64,000 nt of DNA from Chelativorans petroleitrophicus. Its GTDB lineage: Bacteria; Pseudomonadota; Alphaproteobacteria; Rhizobiales; Rhizobiaceae. Shown here piece after piece: positions 52,027 through 60,899 of this stretch. The DNA lies in contig NZ_JAODNV010000009.1 of the NCBI RefSeq assembly GCF_025398195.1, positions 124,001-188,000 on the forward strand. The letters run 5' to 3'. Position 1 is the stretch's first letter. Every line of letters begins with the position of its first letter. Below the pieces are notes generated by a model. That model was given only the letters and a program-made list of their open reading frames with translations, was not told the origin of the DNA and ran no database searches. A program made the position numbers and the translations under genes.

Positions 52027-53598
52027 ATGATGATTTGGAGGGCGGTCATCACCATGATCGTGGCCGGCCTGTTTGCCATGCCGGCGCTGGCCCAGAACAA
52101 CAGGCCGGGCATTGTTGTTGCGGTTCCTGGACTTTATCGCAGTCTGGAGCCGATCGACGGGAACTCGACTGATTCGCAGCGAATCATCAGCAATGTCTAT
52201 GATCCCATAATCGACCGGAACTATGCCGAGGATCCCGAGGGTGGCGAGCTGCGCGAGGCTCTCGTGACGAAGTGGGAGCGGGTGAACGATCTCACCTGGC
52301 GCTTCACTATCCGCGACGGCGTCAAGTTCCACAATGGTCAAACGATGACGGCCGAGGATGTGGCCTTCACGCTCTCCGCCGAGCGAATCTGGGGCGAGAA
52401 CGCCTTGGTGCCCGCGGGGACAAGATATACGGAATCTTTTGCGCGTGTGGAGGCCATCGATGAAAAAACGGTCGAGGTTGAGACCACGATCCCTGACCCC
52501 AACTTGCCATATCGCTTCGTGACGCCGCTGGGGATGGTTGTTCCGAAAGCACACTATCTGGAGGTGGGTGTCGAGAAATTCGGTCAGATGCCGATCGGCA
52601 CCGGCCCTTACAAGGTAGTGGAGTTCGATCCCGCAAGCCACGTCAAGCTTGAAGCCTTTGACGACTACTGGGGTGGCCAGCCCCCGCTCAAGAGTGTGGA
52701 GTTTCGTATAGTTCCAGAGTTTTCTGCGCGCCTGGCGGGAATGGTTTCCGGCGAGTTCGACATTATGGTCAACGTGCCGGTGGACGAGATCGACACTGTG
52801 CAATCCTACGACAATTTGACCTATGTCAGCCGTCCTGGCGACAGCTACGTGATGCTGGCATACAACACCCTCCAGCTGCCCGAGTTTGGGCATAATCCAG
52901 TCGCCGATGTGAACCTTCGCTACGCCATGACGGCGGCGATCGATCGGGAATCGCTGGTCAGAAGCCTCTGGGGTGATGCCACGTTCGCGCCGGCGCCATT
53001 CAACTTTCCCGACTCTCCGGCTTTCTACGACACCAGCATAAAGCCTTTGATCGATTACGACCCGGAGGCAGCAAAGGAGTATCTCGCCAAGTCCAGCTAC
53101 AAGGGCGAGGAAGTGACAATCAATGTTGTGCGGGGCGCCTACCCCAATTTCGACCTCGCCGTGGAGTATATGGCCGAGCAGTGGCGCAATCTCGGAATCA
53201 ACATCCGGCTCAATATCGTTGACAGCTTCCCGCTCGCCCTCAAGCATCCGTTTGGACTTCTAAATATGTCCATGTCCACGACCTTCGACGGGACTCCAAC
53301 ACGAGCGATCTGGGGTTTCTGGGGGCCGGACTCTGCTCGCGCCACGCGCGAGGCCGACCGAAGCTGGACACCGCCCGCTGAATTTGTGGAGATTGGCAAG
53401 CAATATCTCGCTGAGCCCGATCTCGAGAAGAAAAAAGCGCTCTTCCGCCAGATGGTCGAGATTTGGGAGAAAGAGCAGCCCGCACTAATGCTCTGGCGCA
53501 GTGTGGTGAATTGGGCGGTCTCGAACAGGCTGGAGTGGACGACGATCAACTCCAACGCCATGCTGTTCGGGCCAGGCTTCATCAAGGTGAAAGAGTAG
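52027..53598 (+). CDS. dipeptide-type ABC transporter substrate-binding protein (SBP family 5)
   Basis: This 523-residue periplasmic protein has a signal peptide (IWRAVITMIVAGLFAMPALA, cleavage before QNN). The SBP_bac_5 features are LVTKWERVNDLTWRFTIRDGVKFHNGQTMTAEDVAFTLSA, MPIGTGPYKVVEFDP and RYAMTAAIDRESLVRSLWG. It captures the ligand for the two permeases before it and the two divergent ATPases. Family members bind peptides, glycosides, opines or chelates, so the name dipeptide is only a class label. Confidence 0.93.
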   Translation: MMIWRAVITMIVAGLFAMPALAQNNRPGIVVAVPGLYRSLEPIDGNSTDSQRIISNVYDPIIDRNYAEDPEGGELREALVTKWERVNDLTWRFTIRDGVKFHNGQTMTAEDVAFTLSAERIWGENALVPAGTRYTESFARVEAIDEKTVEVETTIPDPNLPYRFVTPLGMVVPKAHYLEVGVEKFGQMPIGTGPYKVVEFDPASHVKLEAFDDYWGGQPPLKSVEFRIVPEFSARLAGMVSGEFDIMVNVPVDEIDTVQSYDNLTYVSRPGDSYVMLAYNTLQLPEFGHNPVADVNLRYAMTAAIDRESLVRSLWGDATFAPAPFNFPDSPAFYDTSIKPLIDYDPEAAKEYLAKSSYKGEEVTINVVRGAYPNFDLAVEYMAEQWRNLGINIRLNIVDSFPLALKHPFGLLNMSMSTTFDGTPTRAIWGFWGPDSARATREADRSWTPPAEFVEIGKQYLAEPDLEKKKALFRQMVEIWEKEQPALMLWRSVVNWAVSNRLEWTTINSNAMLFGPGFIKVKE

Positions 53599-53624
53599 CC
53601 GGGTCTGGTTCCTGACAGTCCGAT

Positions 53625-53658
53625 GCCGAGGCTGTACACTGCTTGTAACAGCCTCGGC
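53625..53658 (+). terminator. strong hairpin after the binding-protein gene, probable terminator
   Basis: A perfect 11-bp stem (GCCGAGGCTGT / ACAGCCTCGGC) around a 12-base loop starts 26 bp after the binding-protein stop and is followed by GTTTCCTC. The T run is short, so termination may be partial or may only protect the mRNA end. It closes the dppBC-binding-protein operon. Confidence 0.72.
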
Positions 53659-53739
53659 GTTTCCTCACATCACCCTCCGAATCAAGGATGGGCGGATACG
53701 AAATTCGAAGCTCTTGGAGCCGGAAGTTGTCCGGACAGA

Positions 53740-54027
53740 CGGATCGGTCTACGCCCGCAAGGCGATTACACGCAACGGGGAATGACATTGCAGCCTTATC
53801 TCAAGGCCAATCTCTGGCATGACTTCGACGCCGAGGACACAATCGATTTCGACCCGACGCCCATCGTCACAGAACGGGGAGGCACCTCCCTCGAGATCGG
53901 CGGCGGTGTCGTCGCAAAGCTCACGGAAACGGTCAGCCTCTTCGCGACTGCGGACTACACGACCGACCTCGACGGCGAGAGAAGGCGCGTCTTTGAAGGT
54001 AACCTTGGAGTGAACATCAGGTGGTGA
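53740..54027 (+). pseudogene. autotransporter beta-barrel, C-terminal fragment
   Basis: The frame ends TLQPYLKANLWHDFDAEDTI, then TERGGTSLEIGGGVVAKLTETVSLFATADYTTDLDGE and finally FEGNLGVNIRW and a stop. Alternating hydrophobic strands and a C-terminal aromatic residue are the outer-membrane sorting signature of autotransporter barrels. Only the last 85 residues or so remain from a domain of about 270. The sequence before about 53740 is not recognisable and no passenger domain exists. Confidence 0.72.
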
Positions 54028-54102
54028 ACCCACCGCCTTGCAAGAGTTGAAGGCATGACTTGCGCCAGGAGATATCCCTAGACGGCATTCCTCGCGAATG
54101 CC

Positions 54103-54285
54103 TTGGCTTCATTGCGCCTGTCCGAAAAGCAGCTAGCACGGACGCTGGGCCTTTCGCTTCCAACTATTCGATGGCTGGAGCGGTCCGGAGCACCCGTATA
54201 TCTGCGCCTTGCCGTGGCGGCGCTAGTCGACAGACTCGATCCCGATGCGGTTCTGTCCTGCCCACCATCAAGTGCTCAAGAGTAG
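54103..54285 (+). CDS. small helix-turn-helix-like ORF or remnant
   Basis: A 60-residue frame with only a TTG start reads LRLSEKQLARTLGLSLPTIRWLERSGAPVYLRLAVAALVDRLDPDAV. The first half looks like a helix-turn-helix with a LARTLGLSLPTIRWLE recognition unit. No ribosome site and a stop shortly upstream. It lies between two clear gene relics, so it is probably itself a relic; whether it is expressed is unknown. Confidence 0.35.
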   Translation: MASLRLSEKQLARTLGLSLPTIRWLERSGAPVYLRLAVAALVDRLDPDAVLSCPPSSAQE

Positions 54286-54292
54286 GGGATCA

Positions 54293-54632
54293 TACTGCGC
54301 CTTCTGCGATTTGCAGGAACTCACCGGAATTCTGGCGCGCCTTCACAATGAGCGCGGAATACCCTTGCCCAGGCCAAGGAACAGATGTTCCGGCGGATGC
54401 TGACCGTTTTTTCCAACAGGGGATACTCCGACGGTCATCCGTTGGAGACCCGCCGTGCGTAAACATGGTGGCCATGCCCGTGCGCATGTCGGGTCAGCTG
54501 ACCGCAATCATCGGATGCAGCTTCTACCGGTCGGTCGTTCCTGAACATGAGGTGTTTCAGAAGATCGTGCGTCCGCTCTCCGACCTCATCGCCGGCATAG
54601 AGAGATATTTCCACGGACGGTGGCGTGGCTGA
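54293..54632 (+). pseudogene. IclR-family regulator effector domain, decayed by frameshifts
   Basis: Three successive frames carry one IclR C-terminal domain: YCAFCDLQELTGILARLHNE, then AQAKEQMFRRMLTVFSNRGYSDGHP, then CVNMVAMPVRMSGQLTAIIG followed by HEVFQKIVRPLSDLIAGIERYF. Order and spacing follow the family (the tRxRGY, siAvPv and final helix positions), so this is one gene with two frameshifts and no HTH. It lies at the end of the 53.7-54.6 kb scar. Confidence 0.65.
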
Positions 54633-54755
54633 TCTGCCGCCTCCGGCCCAGCAGGCAACGTCCTGAACACCTCTGCGGAAATCTCTATTCCGGAGCGCCT
54701 TCAGTGGATGTCTTTTCCGTCCGAATTGCGCAACGCCAATAAGTAGATGCTGCGC

Positions 54756-55193
54756 TCAGCCGAGTTCCTGGGCCAGCCCAATGAGAAGCCCACCGGGGCC
54801 ACGGATGTAGCAGAGCCGATATGCATCCTCATATCGAACGACTTCGCCGACAAGCTGCGCGCCGCGTTTTCCGAGCCGATCGAGCGTCTCGTCGAGATCG
54901 TCCACGGCAAACATGACGCGCAGATAGCCCAAGGCGTTGACGGGTGCGTTGCTATGATCCGCCACGACGGGCGGCCTGATGAAGCGGGAAAGCTCCAGCC
55001 GGCTGTGGCCGTCGGGCGTACGCATCATGGCAATCTCGACGCACTGGTCGCCGAGCCCGGTGACGCGTCCGGCCCACTCTCCCTCGATCATCCCTCTTCC
55101 TTCGAGCTCGAGGCCGAGCTCGCGAAAGAACGCGACCACCTCTTCGAGATCGTCGACCACGATTCCGACGTTGTCCATCCGTTTGAGCGCCAT
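54756..55193 (-). CDS. VOC family protein (glyoxalase/dioxygenase-like)
   Basis: This 145-residue vicinal-oxygen-chelate protein has two beta-alpha-beta-beta-beta modules: RMDNVGIVVDDLEEVVAFFRELGLELEGR... and ALGYLRVMFAVDDLDETLDRLGKRGAQLVGEV, ending RLCYIRGPGGLLIGLAQELG. A metal-binding Glu or His set is only partly visible, with no His in the first strand, so catalysis is uncertain. The ATG has a GGAGGAGGAGAC ribosome site. Confidence 0.88.
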   Translation of the reverse strand: MALKRMDNVGIVVDDLEEVVAFFRELGLELEGRGMIEGEWAGRVTGLGDQCVEIAMMRTPDGHSRLELSRFIRPPVVADHSNAPVNALGYLRVMFAVDDLDETLDRLGKRGAQLVGEVVRYEDAYRLCYIRGPGGLLIGLAQELG

Positions 55194-55368
55194 GTGTCTC
55201 CTCCTCCCTCCGGCAATGGTCGACGCTTATCGAACATCGGTCAATGCACGATGGAGCGGCAGTTTAAGCGATCCCAGCGAGCGATGATGCGGCGCCGATC
55301 AAACTGTGGAGGACGCTCCGGATAAACTCGGGGATCTCCAGTCGGATTATTCCCTTTAGGAGCAAAGC

Positions 55369-55941
55369 TCAGGCTTGGCGTGGATAGACGGATAGAACAC
55401 GCTCTATGAAATCCTTGAATTCCGCCATGTAGCTGCGCAGGAAGTCCTCGGTGGATGCGACACTGACTTCTCCATCGTCTGAGACCAGACCCGGCGTGAA
55501 CTGGATGTAGGCTTCCACGGCATTCATCATGGGCGAGTTGCAGAAACTCAGAATGCTCTTGAGATGCTGCTGCCCTACAGCCGTTCCGATCGAGCCAGGC
55601 GAAGTCCCTATGATGGCCGAAGGCTTTCTGGTAAAGGAGTTCTGGCCGTAGGGTCGGCTTGCCCAGTCAATGGCATTCTTCAAGCCGCCAGGGATCGAGC
55701 GATTGTATTCCGGCGTGACGAACAGAACCGCATCCACCGCGGCGATTGCGTCTTTCAGTTTCCTCGCCACCTCCGGATAGTCCGAATCATAATCGTAGCT
55801 GTAGAGGGGGAGTTCGCCGAAGGGGATCTCTCGCATCGCGAGTTCCGAGGGAGCCAATCTGACAAGCGCCTTGGCAAGCTTTCGATTGAGCGATCCTTTT
55901 GCAAGGCTGCCTACAAGGTAACCCACCGTGAAATCCGACAT
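55369..55941 (-). CDS. NADPH-dependent FMN reductase family protein
   Basis: This 190-residue flavodoxin-fold reductase has GYLVGSLAKGSLNRKLAKALVRLAP near the N-terminus (FMN phosphate loop) and FVTPEYNRSIPGGLKNAIDWASRP, the diagnostic motif of the NADPH-dependent FMN/chromate/azo reductase family. It may reduce FMN for a monooxygenase or detoxify quinones. It lies between the VOC gene and a flavin monooxygenase-like gene, all on the minus strand. Confidence 0.92.
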   Translation of the reverse strand: MSDFTVGYLVGSLAKGSLNRKLAKALVRLAPSELAMREIPFGELPLYSYDYDSDYPEVARKLKDAIAAVDAVLFVTPEYNRSIPGGLKNAIDWASRPYGQNSFTRKPSAIIGTSPGSIGTAVGQQHLKSILSFCNSPMMNAVEAYIQFTPGLVSDDGEVSVASTEDFLRSYMAEFKDFIERVLSVYPRQA

Positions 55942-56092
55942 TTGGTCCTCCCTCAGGCGAATTGATCACCAGCCAGCCCGCAGTCTCAGGCCATCAGGAA
56001 TGTTGGCAGCAACCCCGAAGGCGCTGCAGCACCCACAATCGAGGGGAACCATTTTCACCTCGCTCATGTTCCAAGACGCCCTTGGCCGCCTT

Positions 56093-57220
56093 CTATTCCA
56101 GCAGCCCCAAAAACGCAGCAAGTTCCCGGGCCGCCGCTCCTCCTGCCCGATTTGCGCCGATCGTCGATGCCGACGGGCCATACCCGACAAGGTGGATGCG
56201 CGGGTCCTTGGCAACCTGTGTCGCCAAACGTCCTGTCATAATAATTCCGCCGTTGTCTCCCCGAAGCTGTAGCGGCGCCAGATGGTCGAGCGAACTTCGA
56301 AAGCCTGTACACCAGAGGATCACGTCGGCCTCTATCTCCCTCCCGTCGGCCCAGCGCACGCCGGTCTCGGTAATCTCGGAAAACATAGGATGCCGTACGA
56401 GCACGCCGCGCTTGCGCATCTCCTCGATTCTGGGCGTCACAGGAATGCCCGTGACAGAGACGACGGACGTCGGGGGCAACCCTTGCCTCACCCTCTCCTC
56501 GACAATCGCCACAGCCGCCCGGCCCGCTTCTTGCGTGAAAGGTCCTTGCCGGAATTCCGGCTCACGGCGTGTCACCCAGGTGGTACGGGCGACCCGGGAT
56601 ATCTCGTCAAGCAGCTGGATGGCGGAGATGCCGGCGCCCACAATAATCACATGCTTCCCGGCAAACTCCTCAGGAGTACGGTAGTCCTTGGTGTGGATCT
56701 GCCGACCTTTGAAACGTTCTCTACCCGGATAATCGGGGATATGGGGCGTCTCCCATGTTCCGGTTGCGTTTATGATGCCACGCGCGGAAAAGAGGCCCGC
56801 ATCGGTCTCCACACGGAGTCTTTCGCCCCTGTCGCAGACAACTCTTACCTCGACAGGTCGATGGATGCGCAGACCGAAGGTTTTTTCGTAGGTTTCATAA
56901 TAGCGCGGCACAACAGTGGATGCCTGCACCTCGCCGCTGGCATCGACATCGATCACATCGGCAAGCTTGAGGCCAGGCAGGTCATGGATATGATTGGCAG
57001 CCGCCAGTGTCAGAGAAGGCCAGCGGAATTGCCATGCGCCACCCGGGCGCGGCGACCGGTCGAAGGTGACGAAGTTTTTGTCCGGTTCGAGACCCAGGCG
57101 GCGCAGATGATAGGCTGATGACAACCCTGCTTGTCCGGCGCCGATGACAACAATGTCGACCTTGATAGCGACTGCTGCGCCTCGTGGAGACGCCGCTGAT
57201 TGGTAATCGGTGTTCTTCAT
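56093..57220 (-). CDS. flavin-containing NAD(P)-binding oxidoreductase (FMO/CzcO-like)
   Basis: This 375-residue flavoprotein has two Rossmann dinucleotide motifs: FAD in VVIGAGQAGLSSAYHLRRLGL and NAD(P)H in VIIVGAGISAIQLLDEISR. NATGTWETPHIPDYPG is the typical FMO-like linker, and YPGRERFKGRQIHTKDYR continues it. FMO-like enzymes oxygenate N or S atoms or ketones. The ATG at 57220 follows an unremarkable leader. The FMN reductase gene lies 150 bp downstream on the same strand. Confidence 0.88.
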   Translation of the reverse strand: MKNTDYQSAASPRGAAVAIKVDIVVIGAGQAGLSSAYHLRRLGLEPDKNFVTFDRSPRPGGAWQFRWPSLTLAAANHIHDLPGLKLADVIDVDASGEVQASTVVPRYYETYEKTFGLRIHRPVEVRVVCDRGERLRVETDAGLFSARGIINATGTWETPHIPDYPGRERFKGRQIHTKDYRTPEEFAGKHVIIVGAGISAIQLLDEISRVARTTWVTRREPEFRQGPFTQEAGRAAVAIVEERVRQGLPPTSVVSVTGIPVTPRIEEMRKRGVLVRHPMFSEITETGVRWADGREIEADVILWCTGFRSSLDHLAPLQLRGDNGGIIMTGRLATQVAKDPRIHLVGYGPSASTIGANRAGGAAARELAAFLGLLE

Positions 57221-57355
57221 TCGTGGGGTGTATCATTTTTTCATCGGCACCGCTTGCACAGACCAGAGGAGCCATCATCCCATCATGGGAACGGCGTTTT
57301 TAGGCTCCTCCTGCGGAATCAAGATGACGCCCCGCCGGCCGCAACCGTGCTTCGC

Positions 57356-58120
57356 TTATTCCGCCACGCCGAGATAGGCATTGATGACGGCGGGGTCGTT
57401 CAGCACCTCGCCGGGCGTACCTAAAGCGATCGTACGTCCGTAATCGAGCACCTGAAGCCGGTCGGCAAGGTCGGCGACCATCTGCATGTCATGCTCGATC
57501 CAGATCATCGCCAGGCCGAGTTCGTGCTTGATGCGCAGGAGGAAGCGCGCCAGATCCTCTCGCTCGTCGCGGTTAAGCCCGGCGGAGGGCTCATCAAGCA
57601 GCAGGAATTTGGGCTCCATCGCGAGCGCCCGGGCAAACCCCGCAAGCTTCTGAATGCCGAAGGGGAGCCCGCCCACTGGGGCGTGGCGGTAGCGCTCCAG
57701 CTCGACGAATTCGATGATCCGTTCCACCGCTTCCCTATGCTCGAGCTCCTGCCGCCGTACTGACGGCAGGAAAAGAGCTTCCGCGAGCGGCCCGGTGGTA
57801 AAGCGCGCATGCCGGCCGGTCAGAAGATTGTCGACCACGCTCATGTCCCGGAAGAGTTCGCCATGCTGGAAGGTTCTTGCCAGCCCGGCTCGAGCGATCG
57901 CATGCGGGGGAAGTCCGGTGATGTCGCGGCCGCGGAAGCGGACCCTCCCCTGGCTGGGGCGGTAGATGCCGCTGATGCAGTTGAACACGCTTGTCTTGCC
58001 AGCGCCGTTTGGGCCAATCAGGGCGAACAGCTCACCCGGCTCCACACTCAGCGAGACGTTCTCCAAAACCGTCAGCCCGCCAAAGCGCAGGACAAGACCG
58101 GAAACTTCCAGCTCAGCCAT
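57356..58120 (-). CDS. livG: branched-chain-type ABC transporter ATP-binding protein (LivG class)
   Basis: This 254-residue ATPase has Walker A GPNGAGKTS, the LivG-type ARTFQHGELFRDMSVVDNLLTGRH, signature GGLPFGIQKLAGFARALA, Walker B LLLDEPSAGLNRDE and switch IEHDMQMV. The signature sequence is atypical (GGLPFGIQK where LSGGQ is usual), which is common in LivG. The ATG at 58120 follows GGAGGTGGT and overlaps the end of livF by 8 bp. It is the last gene of the operon. Confidence 0.92.
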   Translation of the reverse strand: MAELEVSGLVLRFGGLTVLENVSLSVEPGELFALIGPNGAGKTSVFNCISGIYRPSQGRVRFRGRDITGLPPHAIARAGLARTFQHGELFRDMSVVDNLLTGRHARFTTGPLAEALFLPSVRRQELEHREAVERIIEFVELERYRHAPVGGLPFGIQKLAGFARALAMEPKFLLLDEPSAGLNRDEREDLARFLLRIKHELGLAMIWIEHDMQMVADLADRLQVLDYGRTIALGTPGEVLNDPAVINAYLGVAE

Positions 58121-58913
58121 ACCACCTCCGGCTGCGCCTGTACTGCTTGACATCGCGATAGCTTCGCCGGCTGCCCCCCGCATGGCCCAGATAGAACTCC
58201 TGTATGTCCGCATGGCCAAGCAGGCGCTGGGCATCGCCGTCCAGCACCACGCGGCCGTTCTCCAGCACGTAACCGTAGTCGGCGATCCTGAGCGCCACGC
58301 TCGCGCTCTGCTCCACCAAAAGAATGCTGATGCCGAGCTCGTCGCGAATCTGCACCAGACTTTCCGTCAGCTTGCCGACAGCTACGGGCGCCAGACCAAG
58401 CGAAAGCTCATCGATCAGAAGCAGGTCCGGCGCGCACATGAGACCCGAGGCGATCGCCAGCATCTGCCGCTCCCCGCCCGAAAGCAGGCCCGCCTCGCGG
58501 CGCTTCAGCTCCGCAAGCCGCGGGAAGAAGTGATAGACGACCTCCTCCATGGAGCGTCCATCGGCCGTACCGCGGCGCCGCGGTACGACAGCGAGATTCT
58601 CCGCCACGGACAGGTTTGGGAATACCTTGTCGCGTTCCGGAACGATCGCCAGCCCGCGCCACGTGATCTCGTGCGGCGGCCGGTTTTCCAGATGCGCGCC
58701 GCGGAAGAGAATGGTTCCCTCGGTCACGCGCGCGTCGTCGAGCCCGAGAAAACCGGATATGGCGCGCAGCGTCGTGGTCTTGCCCGCCCCGTTGGTGCCG
58801 AGGATGGCGACGATCTGGCCCTCGCTCACCTTCAGGCTCACGCCCTGTATGGCCGTGATCGCCCGCTGATAGACGACCTCCAGCTTGTCGACGGCAAGCA
58901 GCGGCACGGTCAT
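58113..58913 (-). CDS. livF: branched-chain-type ABC transporter ATP-binding protein (LivF class)
   Basis: This 266-residue ATPase has Walker A GTNGAGKTT, Q-loop-type IVPERDKVFPNLSVAENLAV, signature LSGGERQMLAIASGLM, Walker B LLLIDELSLGLAPV and VEQSASVALRIADYGYVLENGRVVLDG. The C-terminus extends by about 25 residues beyond the usual end. It starts at ATG 58913, overlapping livM by 4 bp. Confidence 0.93.
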   Translation of the reverse strand: MTVPLLAVDKLEVVYQRAITAIQGVSLKVSEGQIVAILGTNGAGKTTTLRAISGFLGLDDARVTEGTILFRGAHLENRPPHEITWRGLAIVPERDKVFPNLSVAENLAVVPRRRGTADGRSMEEVVYHFFPRLAELKRREAGLLSGGERQMLAIASGLMCAPDLLLIDELSLGLAPVAVGKLTESLVQIRDELGISILLVEQSASVALRIADYGYVLENGRVVLDGDAQRLLGHADIQEFYLGHAGGSRRSYRDVKQYRRSRRWYG

Positions 58914-59989
58914 GGCCGCTCTCCAAGCGCTGTCTGACGGAAGGGCCAGAGGAGGAAGTAATTGCGCACGCGGCGCCAGATGCCGACCAGCCCCTGCGGT
59001 TCGAAAACGAGAAAGAGGATCATGACGATGCCGAAAGCGGCATAGTTGACGGCAAAGACGGAACCCGCGAGGCGGTCCGCTCCCGGGAGGGCGGCCATGG
59101 CACCTTCGATCACATAGGGAAAGAGCGTGACAAACAGAGCGCCGAGCAGCGCCCCGAGCAAGCTGCCCATCCCGCCGATGATGATCATGGCAACGTACTG
59201 GATCGTGAGATAGAGGGAGAAAGCCTCGATCGATACGAAGCCGCGGTAATAGGCGAAGAGCGCCCCCGCCATCGCCGTTATGGCCGACGTGATGACGAAG
59301 GCGAGCAGCTTGTAGCGGGCGATGCCGATGCCGAGTGCTTCGGCCACGGTCTCGTTGGAATGGATCGCGCGCCAGGCACGGCCGGAACGCGAGCGCATGA
59401 GGTTGATGCAGATGAGGAGCGTCAGCGCGGCAGCGGCCAGCAGCACGAAATACCAGACGCGGGGTGCATAGATTTCATAGCCGAAAACCACCGGCGGATC
59501 GACGAGGATGCCGGTCGAGAAGCCGCGCCGCGTTTCGTATTCGCCGCCAAGATAAACGACGAGGAAGTGCAGCGCCAGGGTGGAAACGGCGAGATAGAGT
59601 CCGCGCAGGCGGAGCGACGGCAGACCGAACACGACGCCGAGCAGGGCGCCCGCTAGGGCAGCGCTCGGCAGCGTGACCCAGAAGGGTGCGCCGAACTCCT
59701 TGTAGAGAATGCCTGTGGTGAAGGCGCCCGCGGCAAGAAGGCCGGCATGACCGAGGCTTATCTGGCCGGCGATGCCGGTAAGCAGCATTAGGGCGAGCGC
59801 ACCGATCGCGGCCAGGAACACTTGCGTGGCCAGATCGACATAGAAGGGCGAGACGGCGAAAGGAAAGACAAGCAGAACGAGCGCGAAGGCGGCCGCCGAG
59901 GTTTTGGCAAGTCGCGTTTCGATCAGGCGGAACTCATCGGCATAGGAGCGGCGGAAATGACCGCTCGCAGAGGGGAGAGGCTTAGACAC
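58910..59989 (-). CDS. livM: branched-chain-type ABC transporter permease (LivM class)
   Basis: This 359-residue membrane protein has about nine hydrophobic segments. LivM hallmarks are ALMLLTGIAGQISLGHAGLLAAGAFTTGILY, RGLYLAVSTLALHFLVVYLGGEYETRRGFSTGI and the EAA-like loop GRAWRAIHSNETVAEALGIGIARYK. It overlaps livH and livF by a few bases. It forms the pore with LivH. Confidence 0.93.
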   Translation of the reverse strand: MSKPLPSASGHFRRSYADEFRLIETRLAKTSAAAFALVLLVFPFAVSPFYVDLATQVFLAAIGALALMLLTGIAGQISLGHAGLLAAGAFTTGILYKEFGAPFWVTLPSAALAGALLGVVFGLPSLRLRGLYLAVSTLALHFLVVYLGGEYETRRGFSTGILVDPPVVFGYEIYAPRVWYFVLLAAAALTLLICINLMRSRSGRAWRAIHSNETVAEALGIGIARYKLLAFVITSAITAMAGALFAYYRGFVSIEAFSLYLTIQYVAMIIIGGMGSLLGALLGALFVTLFPYVIEGAMAALPGADRLAGSVFAVNYAAFGIVMILFLVFEPQGLVGIWRRVRNYFLLWPFRQTALGERP

Positions 59990-60854
59990 GGTCGAGCTCC
60001 TCGCGCGTCCCGAAAAGACCCCAGGGCCGGATCACGAGCATCGCGATCAGGACGATGAAGGGCACCACGTCCGCCAGAAGCGGATCGATGAAGCGTATCA
60101 CGCCGACTTCCGCCGCCGCGATGATGAGCGCGCCCAGAAGCGCGCCGGCCAGGCTATCGAGCCCACCCACCAGCGCTGCGGGGAATGCCTTCAGGCCGAT
60201 CATCACCATGGTGCTGTCGAGCCCCGAATCGAGCGCGATCAAGATGCCCGCGAGCGCACCGGTGAAGGTGGAAAGCCCCCAGGCCAGCGCGAAGACGGCG
60301 TGCAGGTTGATGCCGCGCTGTGCGGCCAAAAGCGGGTCCTGCCCGGCCGCGCGCATGCGCATGCCCCAGCGGCCGAAGCGCAGAAACAGAAACAGCCCGC
60401 CATAGACCACCACTGTCGCCATGATCAGGAGAGCGGCGTAGAGGGAGATGCGCGCGTCACCCGGGAGGGTGATGACGGGATTGCCCCATCCAAGCATCGC
60501 CCGCGGATGATACTGCTGGGCCGACCAGATCAGGATGACCGCACCGCGGATCAGTATGCCGAGCGCCACGGTTGTCAGAACCGCCGCCAGCACCATCTCG
60601 CCCGTCATACGCCGCATGAGGAACAGATAGACCATACCGCCCACGGCGAGGCTCATGAGGGCCGCAATGACGACCGCCATAACCGGGCTCATGGAGAACG
60701 CCGAGGCCGTCGCCACCAGCATGTAGGCGCCGAGCATCATCAGCTCGCCGTGGGCGAGGTTGAGCACCCGGCTTACCCGATAGATCAGCACATAGCCGCA
60801 GGCGATCAGCGCATAGATCGCCGCCAGCACGAGAATGTTGACCGCAAGCTGCAA
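59982..60854 (-). CDS. livH: branched-chain-type ABC transporter permease (LivH class)
   Basis: This 290-residue membrane protein has about eight hydrophobic segments. LivH hallmarks are ALIACGYVLIYRVSRVLNLAHGELMMLGAYM, the EAA-like WGMRMRAAGQDPLLAAQRGIN and VGGLDSLAGALLGALIIAAAEV. It starts at ATG 60854, 45 bp after the binding-protein stop, and overlaps livM by 8 bp. Confidence 0.93.
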   Translation of the reverse strand: MQLAVNILVLAAIYALIACGYVLIYRVSRVLNLAHGELMMLGAYMLVATASAFSMSPVMAVVIAALMSLAVGGMVYLFLMRRMTGEMVLAAVLTTVALGILIRGAVILIWSAQQYHPRAMLGWGNPVITLPGDARISLYAALLIMATVVVYGGLFLFLRFGRWGMRMRAAGQDPLLAAQRGINLHAVFALAWGLSTFTGALAGILIALDSGLDSTMVMIGLKAFPAALVGGLDSLAGALLGALIIAAAEVGVIRFIDPLLADVVPFIVLIAMLVIRPWGLFGTREELDRV

Positions 60855-60899
60855 GGGTGCCCGTCCAATCGCTTGGTTTCAGCCTTAGTGGAACCGGAA

